Below are positions 24,563 through 35,567 of a stretch of 64,000 nucleotides of DNA, one piece after another; the first letter of the stretch is position 1, and every line of letters starts with the position of its first letter. The DNA is from Circinella umbellata. Taxonomy: Eukaryota > Mucoromycota > Mucoromycetes > Mucorales > Lichtheimiaceae. The notes beneath the pieces were generated by a model, which had not been told where the DNA came from, did not search any database, and saw only the letters and a list, made by a program, of their open reading frames with translations. A program made the position numbers and the translations under genes. The stretch spans positions 372,001-436,000 of the forward strand of contig JAIWNF010000010.1 in assembly GCA_025093555.1 (NCBI GenBank), given 5' to 3'.

Positions 24563-24836
24563 ATTAGCGATAATGGCCTACCTTTTGCAAACAAATTGAT
24601 AGAAGAGTTCTATAATCATTTTCCGCAGAATAGCGGGGTGGGAGGCACCGAAGTCAAGCACAAGGTCTAGTAGAGCATTTTAGAGAACGTCTTGGACAGA
24701 TGATCAAGAAAAGACCAAAGCATGAAAAGATTAACTAGTGTTTATATCTTTCAGCTGTACTATTTGGATATCGTGCCATGATACAAAAAAAACAAATGCC
24801 CCTTTATTTACTATGTAAGAAAGAAGCATTAAATTA
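24563..24836 (+). pseudogene. Relic of an LTR-retrotransposon integrase
   Basis: The translation starts ISDNGLPFANKLIEEFY. The SDNG..F motif is the second catalytic Asp region of retroelement integrases. After a frameshift near 24664 comes GLVEHFRERLGQMIKK, matching the NG.VE..N..L motif with the third catalytic acidic residue. An in-frame stop (around 24736) follows, then LYLSAVLFGYRAM and a YLL.KKEA stretch, the usual end of the integrase core. So at least one frameshift and one nonsense change are present. No LTRs or reverse transcriptase were seen nearby: this is a dead fragment. Confidence 0.65.
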
Positions 24837-25267
24837 TTTCGATACGTAGCATAATAGAAAATACTAACAAAAACACAATCAATAAGAAGTGGTCAGAAGA
24901 TCAACTTACTAATAAAAATAAAAGTATAACTCAACCTTTACGTACTTCAAAAGGTACCATGCATCTCAAAAAATCAGAAATCAATGGTAGAGCGAAGAAT
25001 ATTAGTCACAAAAACGCACTTGTATGCAGTCGCCTTTTCACATAAGAGATAGCGTACAAATGCATAATATGCAATTGAGACATCTTGGTCAGGAAAATTG
25101 GAAAAAATTGGCTACGAGCATGAATATTTTATAAAGCAAACCAACGAAGTGGTAATGAAATGAATACTCTCAAATGTAATATGCTAAATACCGTCACTCA
25201 TGGAAATGAATGTATATATATATATACTACCAGACGTACAATTCCAATCGTCATTATCTTTAAAAAA
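24837..25267. other. Intergenic between two relics
   Basis: AT-rich and full of stop codons. Short patches resemble eroded coding sequence, but nothing is assignable. Confidence 0.4.
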
Positions 25268-25640
25268 ATGTCTGAACAATTAAATATTTTAAACCAAGAC
25301 CCCACAGTAGAACAGTTCCTACGGGATCCAACTTTTGATATGACAGAAGAAATTACTCAAGGGCCTTCAAAATACACAATCTGGTAATGAAGAAAATCTC
25401 TTACTTATATTAGGAGGAAATACCAACGATTATCAGCAAGTCAACGAGTCAGCAACAATAATGGTAGCTGGGGAACAAGACGACAATACTGCAGAGCTCC
25501 CATTGTCCTCTCAGAGAATCCAGAGTATTTCAAATATGGAAATTACAAAAAGGATATTGTCCGTATCAAACAAAAGTGACAGAGCATTTAGTGACGGATA
25601 TAACAAACAAGAACAACTTAAGGATACTTTGTCACTGTTA
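25268..25640 (+). pseudogene. Frameshifted ORF fragment of unknown family
   Basis: An ATG at 25268 opens a frame with MSEQLNILNQDPTVEQFLRD, protein-like and acidic, which stops at 25387. Shifting frame by one base at about 25371 continues a similarly acidic, Asn/Gln/Glu-rich sequence to about 25640 (…GNEENLLLILGGN…). The simplest reading is one gene with a one-base indel. A gag-like protein of the neighbouring retroelement relic is conceivable, but I cannot assign a family. A 30-bp GT..AG segment at 25383-25412 could mimic an intron but is shorter than any other intron here. Confidence 0.35.
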
Positions 25641-26779
25641 CACTTTTTTTCCTTCTCCCTTTTTTTTCCTCTATTCTTATTATTTATTATATCACATATA
25701 TTATCCACCGTATAAACTATCAACATCAGTAATAATTTAGTATCATAATTATTAAACAAATAAAAAAGTATATATCATGAATTTTGTGTTTCATTCAGAC
25801 CTACAGAACTGGTTATCACAGATAACTGGAATAGTCGTTACACGTACAAGTAAATGTTACCCAAACCAGTGGGGGGGGGCACGTGCAAGTAACTTAAACA
25901 TTTAAAAGTAGTTGCAACACTGGCAAGTAACTGTTACAAGTACAAGTTACTAATGCTAATAAGTTACAGTCAACTAACAACTTAGTAGAGATAGTTAGAA
26001 ATTAGTATAAATAAGATATCTTTCTTCCCCAAATAAATCTTCAATTCCACTAAGTTCTAATGAAATACTTAGTTCACTCACTCTTATACTATTTTCACCC
26101 TACAATCGGGATCAATTTCCTGGTTCTTAAATTGACCGAATTCTTTTATTCTTAAATTTCTATAAGTTATCATATTTATTATACCTTATTCTTTTTCTTC
26201 AGTCATCTCCTCCTCGGAATTTTATTACGTACGTACCACTTTTTTTTATTCATTTCTCTAACAAGATACGCCCGAAACGTATCACTATACTATTCTGCGT
26301 AAACCTTTTGACCATAAAATTATAAAAGACATTTCGGGAAAAAGTTCAAATAGATCTTACCTTTCTTCAAAAGATCAAAATGCGGTATAATGGTGAATTT
26401 CAATTTTCTTCTGTTGAACCCCCCATCCATCTATAATTCTATTTAAATCAAATTCACACTACAAAAAATCACCAATTCGCCTACCCAACCTCTCCGAACC
26501 ATTCGGTTTATCCATCTATCGACTCTTGTTATAGTCTAATCACTTTATACAGATCATCCAAATAAAATAACCATTCACTCTCACAAAAATCATAAACAAG
26601 AAAAGATATTAAAATATCAGCGTAAAAACAAAATAATTATTGTAGAAAACCACTTTATCTTATAATGTAAATTACTATCCAAAATATATAAAAAGTTTTA
26701 TTTAACTAAGAATTTTAACCTTCCTCTTTTTATTCTTTTCTTCTAGCAATTTTTCAGAGTAGATAAAATAGGTACAACG
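25641..26779. other. Intergenic with degenerate short repeats
   Basis: About 25840-25970 contains several copies of a CAAGTAAC / GTTAC(TT) word in both orientations, an irregular low-complexity patch. At 26295-26547 lies one copy of a dispersed repeat (listed separately). No gene recognised. Confidence 0.45.
26295..26547 (+). repeat. Dispersed repeat, copy A
   Basis: Diverged duplicate of 31974-32159. Shared blocks in the same order are CTGCGTAAAC, TTTTGACCATA, AGACATTTCGG, AAAAAGTTCAA, ATTTAAATCAAA, CCAACCTCTCCGAAC and TAGTCT.ATC. Copy A is longer, with internal insertions. Nature unknown; it may be part of a retroelement UTR or LTR. Confidence 0.65.
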
Positions 26780-27943
26780 TGTTGTTTATTATTACCGTTG
26801 TCGCCATGTCGCCAAGGTAATCGTATCGTCGAATCGAGGAAAACTGTATCGCTTGCCCTCCAGTTGACCGTCCTACAAAAAAAAGCCCTATCCTTACCCC
26901 CAGCCAGATACAGTTTTCCATTGGTCTTGATCGTCGTGTCTATATATTATAAAAAATAAATGAAAATGTTCTAGTCATTAATATTCACAGCATGTTATTT
27001 TATCATTACCGTTGTCGCCCTGTCGCCAAGGTAATCGTATCGTCGAATCGAGGAAAACTGTATCGCTTGCCCTCCAGTTGACCGTCCTACAAAAAAAAGC
27101 CCTATCCTTACCCCCAGCCAGATACAGTTTTCCATTGGTCTTGATCGTCGTGTCTATATATTATAAAAAATAAATGAAAATGTTCTAGTCATTAATATTC
27201 ACAGCATGTTATTTATCATTACCGTTGTCGCCATGTCGCCAAGGTAATCGTATCGTCGAATCCAGGAAAACTGTATCGCTTGCCCTCCAGTTGACCGTCC
27301 TACAAAAAGTGCCCTATCCTTACCCCCAGCCAGATACAGTTTTCCATTGGTCTTGATCGTCGTGTCTATATATTATAAAAAATAAATGAAAATGTTCTAG
27401 TCATTAATATTCACAGCATGTTATTTTATCATTACCGTTGTCGCCATGTCGCCAAGGTAATCGTATCGTCGAATCGAGGAAAACTGTATCGCTTGCCCTC
27501 CAGTTGACCGTCCTACAAAAAAAAGCCCTATCCTTACCCCCAGCCAGATACAGTTTTCCATTGGTCTTGATCGTCGTGTCTATATATTATAGAAAATAAA
27601 TAAAATGTTCTAGTCATTAATAATGACAGCATGTTATTTTATCATTACCGTTGTCGCCATGTCGCCAAGGTAATCGTATCGTCGAATCGAGGAAAACTGT
27701 ATCGCTTGCCCTCCAGTTGATCGTCCTACAAAAAAAAGCCCTATCCTTACCCCCAGCCAGATACAGTTTTCCATTGGTCTTGATCGTCGTGTCTATATAT
27801 TATAGAAAATAAAAGAAAATGTTCTAGTCATTAGTATTTACAGCATGTTATTTTATTATTACCGTTGTCACCATGTCGCCAAGGTAATCGTCGTCGTCGA
27901 ACCGTGGAAAACTGTATCGCTTGCCCTCCAGTTGATCGTCCTA
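26780..27943 (+). repeat. 213-bp tandem array, about 5.5 copies
   Basis: The anchor GGAAAACTGTATC recurs at 26838, 27052, 27265, 27478, 27691 and 27906 (spacing 214, 213, 213, 213, 215). The first four or five units differ by only a few bases; the last is truncated at 27943 and more diverged. Within each unit GGAAAACTGTATC is followed 56 bases later by its exact reverse complement GATACAGTTTTCC (for example 26907-26919), so each unit can form an 82-base stem-loop. The unit is far more GC-rich than its surroundings. No long ORF crosses the units. Satellite-like; function unknown. Confidence 0.95.
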
Positions 27944-28061
27944 GATTAAAGAAATTATTGTTTGAGGAAAACAGGAGTATAATGAATAATGATAAAAAAA
28001 AACAAAAGTTAAAGAACACGAAAAGGTTCATAACTTTAAGAACTTGATAAAAAATAAAGAG

Positions 28062-28460
28062 TAGTACTCACCACACTTCTTTTTTTTTCTGAGTGTTGGG
28101 AGAAAAGAGTAAGTGGAAGAAGGGACATGAAGTTACAAATAATTTTAAGTACTTGTCAAAATAAAAAGAATGTTACATGGGGAAGAGAAGAGATAATGTA
28201 AAGAAGAAGAGTAGTAAACTCACTGCCCTTCTTACCATTAGGAGGAAATAAAAGGTGCAAAAAAAAAGGGTGCAGAGTACTGCTCTTTTACTCTTTTTTA
28301 TGTTGTTTTTTCTTTCATCTCTTTTCCTATCAAAACAAATATCAGAACAAAAGAAAGGTAGTTCTCACTGCACTTCTTTTTTTAATTATTGATAGGAAAG
28401 AATAAAGAGAAAAGACAATATAAAAGAAAAAAAAAGTAGAAAAGTAGTACTCACCGCCCA
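28062..28460. repeat. Degenerate tandem-like repeats, four copies
   Basis: The sequence GTAGTACTCACYGCMCTTCTTTTT recurs with variation at about 28064, 28209, 28360 and 28443, each followed by a purine-rich AAAGAAAG segment. Read on the minus strand, each copy carries a GTGAGTACTAC-like word resembling a 5' splice site. Spacing is irregular (about 145, 151, 83). Origin unknown. Confidence 0.55.
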
Positions 28461-28614
28461 TTTTTTTCATTTTGTTGGGAAGAAAGAAAGAAATGAAATC
28501 CTTGATAGCTTTTTTTTTTATAAAAGAATTGATCAATGGCTATAAGAATAGCGATAATCCGCAGCAATACATGATTTGCATGAAGTAAACATGTGAAACT
28601 AAAAGGCACCGGGT

Positions 28615-28615
<1 letters not shown>

Positions 28616-28653
<38 letters not shown>
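28616..28653. repeat. Oligo(A) tract, 38 bases
   Basis: Uninterrupted A run preceded by GGCACCGGGTC. It could be the poly(A) end of a retroposed RNA, but no source sequence or target-site duplication was recognised. Confidence 0.9.
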
Positions 28654-28655
<2 letters not shown>

Positions 28656-29192
28656 AAAAAAGAATCAAGATCTGTAACAGCTATAAATTGTAACATTCCG
28701 TGTCAAATTAAGATTGGAATGTGAGATTCCATTACCATGACAAGCGTTGCTTAACAGCATATTTTTATTTATTTATGAACAAACACGCTTTTTTTTTTAC
28801 GTAGCTATAGTAGTATGTTAATGTGTTGCGAAAAGAGCAAAAAAAAAGAGAGGCCTAGAAGGAAGGGATCATGTCCAAAATTGGAAATGGATCCGTTTTT
28901 TTTACCAATACACCGGAACGTTTTCCGGCTTTTTTTTTCTCTAATAAATTAATTAGCATATGAAAAAAAAAGACTATAGAAAGTTCAGGTTATTGAAAAA
29001 GTAAACAGCGTTTTTGATTTTATGACGAGAACAAGCCAGTCATTGTGTTAAAAAAAAGAAAGAAAGGGAGAAAGGGTTGACAGTACGTGAATAAAATAAA
29101 AAGTAACCATGAAAAGTGGTGTCATTTTTTAATTATTCAAGAAAATTCTGTGATCATTTGAATTTCGGTAAAATTTTCCTAATACGTACTTT

Positions 29193-29223
29193 GGGTCACG
29201 GGTCACGGGTCACGGGTCCCGGG
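29193..29223. repeat. GGGTCAC short tandem repeat
   Basis: Three exact GGGTCAC units plus a variant GGGTCCC and a terminal GGG in otherwise AT-rich DNA. Nothing suggests a telomeric or regulatory role. Confidence 0.85.
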
Positions 29224-31973
29224 TATGGTATTAAGATTAGTATCTTGATGGAGACAATGTCTTTTTGTACATGTATATTAAGATTCGCGATATTAGCCCT
29301 TTAGATGATAAAAGATGGATGACACACAACATCTATAATATCAAGACCAGATTAAGACATTTTATTTAGGCTGTTTTGGTTTTCAACAAAGAATGTTTTT
29401 GACAGCTCACCGTGTTCTGCCATAATAGTCTCTTTGCGCCCTTGAATAATAAAAAGAGGTTTACGTATCGTCCATCTAAACACCCGGGGGAAGCTTCTTT
29501 TACTTATCTTTCAAAATCGTAGTCAATCTATTCAATCATTAGAGATAAATTTTTGAGTCATCAGATCTTTAACGGCTTCTCTGTTACGTATCGTACAAAA
29601 AAGCATAATATTTTATAATGTCTATACGTATAACAACAAAAGTTTATGTAAACGCTGGTGCGTGTATGGAATCGAAAATCAACGGAAACTCTTCTATTAC
29701 TAATTTAGTATATCACCATCTACTTTAACAGTATATTTTGATAAAATATTAAATGAATAAGTGGTATTTCACAAACTTAATAGCCTCTAATGATATACAA
29801 GAGATATGAAAAACAACAAGAATTGCCTTAAATTCTTTCTTTTCTTCCTGGCCTCTGCTTTTTTTTTACTCTTAATACTTTTAGTTTATTATATTTTTTA
29901 TACGACATAATAATAGACACATCGTAATTCTGGTAGACCAAATTGACAATAATAAGAGCTCTTTTTATTATTGTCGATATCAACAAATATCTACCACCAG
30001 TTCCAATAATCGTATACCAGTGAGTGTCAATTCTGTCAGTATTTTGCAAACGATAGATTAAATATGAGATTGTAAAAGGTTGTCATTGTCACTGTAAGTA
30101 TTCTGATTTAGGTTTCAATTTAAGCGTCTTAAAAGTAATGTTTGCAAGTTTCCTCAAATATATCGTGCATATTGTCTAGTGCTTACCAGATGGATCGACC
30201 TTTCAAACCTGAGTAGATGCAGTCGCTTGTTAATATATAAAAATCAAATAAAGGAACAAGTGAATCAATAATAAAGCTTAACTTTATACACAACGAGGAG
30301 TGGGGTCCCGCCCTGGTGCATTTATTTTACTTTTCCCCTGATTTTTCTTCCTACAAACTCGACCTGGTTCTTCATCACACATTTTATATATCTTACATAT
30401 GTAGATATTTGTTATAGTATTGTTTAATCTATTGCTACAAGTAGCATTGAAAAGTAATCAAATACGTGAAATCACAAATTTATAATGAAGTCTTTTGATA
30501 CGTTCGATTATACATTATATTTCTTATACATGGACATGGTTTTGAAATGACGAGCCATTTGAGAATTGAATAGATCTAAGTGTCTATGAAGAAACTACAT
30601 AATACATTGAGTATCAACTCTTGGTAGGGATTTTATACGTGTAATACGGGGCAATTAAGTACAAGGTTTAATATACTTTTGTCCACCACGCAAGTTAGGT
30701 TGCTACATGGATAGATTCTTTTGTTTCAAAATATTATTTGAAGCTCTCTTATTTATCTATAATGTGCTTCTTCATTAAACATTTTATTATGGATGAATAT
30801 GACAAAAAATAATTCCTTGTTAAAAGAAAACTTTGAACTAAATCACTTTTTATACTACGTATATGCAGTTGAGTTGACTAAGGATCTTTTTTTTTATTAC
30901 TTTTTATTACTTTAATATGGTATCATTGTATATCTCAGCGAAAGATTATCTAGCTAAGCTACGCAAGGAATTTATTGCGAAAAATAAATAAATCTATACT
31001 TTATACTTATTTATTTAAAGGATACAATAATATACTACGAACCATGAATAATAATACAGATATATATACTGTTGTACAATGTTGTATCATGTGTTGAAAT
31101 GCTAATTAGCATATAATATATTTAAGAAATGAAACTAAAATAATTTGATAGACATTACTTATGTCTCAAAATGAAAGAAATTTATTAGCCTAAATCTAAC
31201 AAAACTTATAATTTTGATGCTAGACAAATGTTTTTTTTTCTTACACATATAAATGTTTTTACATATTGCCCAAAAAAATGCTCTCTTCAAATAAAATCCA
31301 TCGATATGTACTACGTAATGCTTTAAAGTATATACATTTACGTTTTAGTATATATCTATTATTCAACTACTACATCACCATTTTTAACTATCAATATAAT
31401 ACACATGTGTTTGCGGATTTCTTTTAAATAATGAATTGATTTGTTGGAGAAGTTTATAAGACCACAAAATAAAATTTCCAATGATAAGAAGTTAATTTTA
31501 TGTATTTAATGAAATTTAAACAATCATGTGAATGCTAAAGTGATTACAAGATTATTATTTAAGCCGGATATAAAAAGGTAATATTTCTGATACGCATGAA
31601 ATGATGAAATAATTAGTTAGATATGAAGAATAGTAATTTGTTCTGCGTTGTTCGACACATTCTATATTCAGTCATTATTACTATGTTAATTTTGGCACCC
31701 GAAGGAAAGAAATTATATGCACATAAAAGTTCATAATTATAGAGTCAAGAAGTATATGTTAACAATTGAAAAAAAAAAGCGAGCGAAAGAGAAAAAAAAA
31801 ACAAGACCTTTTTTTTCAAATTGTAAAAAAAAAGCAAACATGTCGTCATGTCATGGAAACCATTACTCAAAAAAAAACAAAAACATTTAGAATCATGTCT
31901 AAAAATTATTGTTGCAATACAGTAAAAAAAAACTTGGCATATTTCTTTCGCTTCAACTATTTATATATTAAAT

Positions 31974-32159
31974 CTGCGTAAACTTTTTGACCATAAGACA
32001 TTTCGGTAAAAAGTTCAAGATAATAAGATCCCAGTAGAATGGTAATTTTCTGTTTTTTCTTATTTAAATCAAACCAACACTAAAAAGAAAAAATTGCCAA
32101 GTCCCCCAACCTCTCCGAACAACATCTGCCCGCCCTATTGTTTTAGTCTGATCGTTTTA
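31974..32159 (+). repeat. Dispersed repeat, copy B
   Basis: The shorter partner of 26295-26547, starting with the same CTGCGTAAAC and ending around TAGTCTGATCGTTTTA. It lies 200 bp upstream of the truncated O-fucosyltransferase-like gene. Confidence 0.65.
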
Positions 32160-32365
32160 TCGGGACTAGTGCCAAAAAAAGCATGGTTATTTATTTCTTT
32201 GAAGATCGACCGGTCTCTTATCCGTTAAATAACCTTTTTTTTTCTTTTTTCTTTTCACTTTTTTTTTCTGAACAGATTTACAAATACACAATAGAATACG
32301 CCCCAGACTTTTTTTCTTGTTATTCTCTTTTTTTTTAACATTTATACATACCCAGAAAAAAAAAG

Positions 32366-32895
32366 ATGTTTAGATCCACTCGCTCCTTTCGAACATGGGC
32401 AGCTGGTTGTATCATTATTACAGTCTCTCTTCTTTTATTGACACATATAATATTATTACGAAGGTCATCTACTTCGAGAACCTCCAGCTGGCAAACGTGG
32501 CTACGAAGACCGCGCGCATGGACCCATAGTCGAGACCCTCATCATTCACCTATCAGTATCAAAAATTCAGAAAAGTTTTTAACATTTCTCCCACATTCAG
32601 GACTACATAATCAACGTATTGCACTTATCAACGCAGGTATCTTGGCTGGTGCACTCAGTCGTACATTATTAATGCCTGAATTAAATTTGGGTACAGCTAC
32701 ATTTGGCGACCTTCCCATCAACTTAGTGAACGACTTGCTCACTGTCCTGGTAGCCCCAATGAACCTGATTCACATTGTTATGATTATCGTGATTATGTTC
32801 CAGTACCTGTTGACCAAGTCTTTGATTTAACGCCTTTACATGAACTGGGTGTTCGTACGATGCAAGTTGCCACAAGCATATCTGGGGTCCCATAA
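32366..32895 (+). pseudogene. Truncated, frameshifted O-fucosyltransferase-like gene
   Basis: The N-terminus is intact: a short basic start, a membrane anchor (about residues 11-31) and then KFLTFLPHSGLHNQRIALIN, AGALSRTLLMPELNLGTATFGD. This is the GDP-binding start of fungal O-fucosyltransferase-like (CigA-type) Golgi proteins. At about 32720 the frame shifts (one base lost or two gained). The other frame continues LSERLAHCPG.., YDYRDYVPVPVDQVFDLTPL and LGVRTMQ, as expected for the family, and ends in a stop at 32893-32895. The family is normally several hundred residues; here only about 175 remain, without the C-terminal catalytic region. A pyrimidine-rich promoter precedes the ATG. An alternative, a short regulated ORF, seems unlikely. 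Confidence 0.7.
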
Positions 32896-33002
32896 ACAAA
32901 TGCTTTCTCTGAGGCCTATATGTTTTTTTTTCTGACCATACTATTTATTGCTTTTGAAGATATACAGCCGAGTCTTTTTTGTCTTTAAATTCTTCATATG
33001 TA

Positions 33003-34011
33003 TGGTGCATTTCACTTGTAATCGCCAATAATTTCCACTGGTTTCTAGAGGCTTCAGCTTCACACTAAATCAGTATTTTCTAAATCCACACTTTAAGTAT
33101 TATTTTTAAGCTTATTATAAACAGTTATTAAAGTTTAGAGAGTTGTAAAAATGTTTTAAAAAAAAGCTGAAGCTTGTCAAAGTTGGTCGGTCATAGCCCA
33201 TTTCTGACCATTTTGGCTGGGCAAGAGACAAAATTGAAAGATGAAACCTACATATCGGAGCTCTCAAGCATGGGTGGAGCAAATCACGTGATATGAGTAG
33301 TAGGTGAAAATCTTAGAATGAGCTGTATCACAGTATCACAATATTGGAATCTAAGGCCATAATATAAAGATAAGAAACTATGGAAAAGAATTTTTAGTCT
33401 ACTAAAAATATACATATATTTGATAAAGTTTACTGCATTTAATACTAATGCTTAAACAAATTGATTGTACTATATTCCTCATATGTATAAGCTTCTTCTT
33501 ATTACAGATGTGGTGTACTGTAGTTATTTTTGCTATAATTACTTCAAAAGAAATAAGAAAACAGAGAGTTTTAAATTCTAAGTGCTAATATTAATTGCAG
33601 AATCGATTCTGCAAAGAATCAAATACTAAAGACAATGTAATACTAGGTACATAGACAAGTTTCTTGATTTTGGTTTATACAAAACACAAGAAAAAAATGT
33701 AAAATAGGGAGGGAGTCAGTTTTAAGTTTTAAGCTATGATATAAGACTATTGAGTAATGTAATGTATCTATATGCTTAAATTTATAAATACATATTAGTG
33801 TTTTATCAGAACATAATCATACCATAAGCCTACAAAAGAAGTAGTAAAACTAATCAGAATTTTTAGTATAGAACACTACTTTATGATGGCGCAAAAACAA
33901 CTATATGTAAAAGTAATAACTGTAACACAAATTACCAAATAAAGAAGCGGATTTTAAAATTGAAAAATTGAAATAAAATAAATTATTGGCGATTACAAGT
34001 GAAATGCACCA
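33003..34011. mobile_element. 1,009-bp TA-flanked inverted-repeat element (Tc1/mariner-like MITE)
   Basis: Positions 33003-33034 are the exact reverse complement of 33980-34011: 32 bp starting TGGTGCATTTCACTTGTAAT, without mismatch. Both ends abut a TA dinucleotide (33001-33002 and 34012-34013), the target duplication of Tc1/mariner elements. No transposase frame lies inside, only AT-rich DNA plus a short GC-richer patch around 33170-33300 with CACGTG. It is therefore a non-autonomous copy that must have been moved in trans. The perfect ends suggest a fairly recent insertion. It starts 108 bp past the fucosyltransferase-like pseudogene. Confidence 0.88.
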
Positions 34012-34540
34012 TATATTATTGAATGTATCAGTACTATTCTAATTATCGGTCCATTCCCCACATCACCGATTTATGGTACCATGACTAATATAGCAGTAGT
34101 ATATACACTGTATATTTGATGAGAGTACTTTGCTAACCGTAACGGTAAATCTAGATAGCAATGCGTTATTGTATGTAGTATTTATTCCCAAAAGAGCGTC
34201 AACACATTCTGTAAAACACATACTTGAAGTCATGTGTGGTGATAGTTTATCAGTATGATACTCAGATATTCAAATTTCACTTTTTCACATAGAATATGAA
34301 TATATACATTTTTTTTTTCATGTCAAAAAAATAATAAATGTTTAAAATAATATTACTACTCACTGGAGATCTAAATAAATGGACTCACTAATAATGTATC
34401 ATCTTTAATAAAATTGTTTTGTTTTTCATTGTACGAACGCGGATAAATATTTATTTTCTGGTAGTAATTTTAACAAAGTATGTATAACGATCACGTGAGC
34501 TGGGAAGCAAAAAGCTTCGAGGTCTTTATTATACTACGTG

Positions 34541-34569
34541 GTTACCATGGAAACGGTCGCCATGGAGAC
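34541..34569. promoter_or_regulatory. Two tandem X-box-like (RFX-type) palindromes
   Basis: GTTACCATGGAAAC (34541-34554) and GTCGCCATGGAGAC (34556-34569) are both close to the RFX consensus GTTGCCATGGCAAC and sit 15 bp apart. The nearest gene start is the TauD dioxygenase 1 kb downstream, so the target gene is uncertain. Chance occurrence of two adjacent imperfect palindromes is unlikely in such AT-rich DNA, but binding is only inferred. Confidence 0.4.
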
Positions 34570-35502
34570 TAAATAATGTTATCAGTATGATACTAATAAT
34601 AAGTCGTAATTATTAATTTTTGTTTTTAATACTTGAATTGAAACTATTGGCTATCTGATTTGATAAAACTACCTATTTATCAATGAGGTGATTACAGCGC
34701 TAAGATCACGTCAAAATATATGCAATATACCGTCACATCTCCAAGGTTAACCTGGGAATATATGATGCGCGCAAAACAATTGTTCTTATCTAAAAGTAGA
34801 AAAAGTAGAAACGATGAGAAAACATTTGGCGATATATAGAAATCACTATCAACCAATATAATTACACTATCACCATCATTGCGAAGGGTGGCGCCATAAG
34901 AGAATATATTGCATACCGTTTTCGTTCTACCATTTCGTTGTCTGAAAGTAAAAATTAAAAAATTAAGGGTTTTCCCATACTATACACAGATAAGAATCGA
35001 TTGAATAAAAATAATACCGAAGTACAGTCGTGCAAGAAAACTAGCAGAGGCAGAAAGCCAAAAAAAAAATACTTGATGTTCATTCTTTCGTTTTTTAATG
35101 AAAAGAAATGCAATTTCTTTTTATCACGCTTCCTTTCATTACGAAACTGGATATAACGAAAGCAATATATCATTCACATCCATTCACACAGACACAAAAA
35201 TTTAATTACGTGCTAGATGACGCTATAAGGCGCTGAAAAAGACTAACGAATTAAAAGTTCAGAGGCCACTTGACTTCAACTCCCGCCGTGGGTGAGTTTT
35301 ATAATTTCACCTCATCAACTCTTGTGATTGCGCCATGAAAGAAATATTGCACAATAATCACGCAACCATTGTCTTTCTAGTGGTAATTTTCTTTGCAATA
35401 CAATGCTTTGATAAATAATTGCAAAAAGATTAAAGTATAAATATCGAATTATCATGAGATGTCCCAATTGTATTCTTTATCCCATTTATTATTTTTTAGG
35501 TT

Positions 35503-35510
35503 TATATAAA
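35503..35510 (+). promoter_or_regulatory. TATA-box candidate for the TauD gene
   Basis: TATATAAA 58-65 bp before the chosen ATG, followed by a pyrimidine-rich leader and TCAAAAATG. This arrangement argues that translation starts at 35568 and not at the in-frame ATG at 35454, which lies upstream of the TATA element. Confidence 0.5.
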
Positions 35511-35567
35511 GACTCTTCTCTTTTTTTTTTTTTTGCTCTACTTTTCTCCTACATCAACTTTTCAAAA

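Larger units (their letters stand above)
27944..32365. other. 4.4-kb gene-poor region with simple repeats
   Basis: It contains degenerate tandem repeats (28062-28460), a 38-base A run (28616-28653), a heptamer repeat (29193-29223) and dispersed-repeat copy B (31974-32159). The remainder is AT-rich without recognised genes. The last 150 bp are T- and CT-rich and look like the promoter of the truncated gene at 32366. Confidence 0.5.
34012..35567. other. 1.6-kb region upstream of the TauD gene
   Basis: Contains paired X-box-like palindromes at 34541-34569, a CACGTG at about 34492, and near the gene a TATATAAA (35503-35510) followed by a T/CT-rich leader. The minus-strand short frame at 34955-35173 is not supported as a gene. 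Confidence 0.5.
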
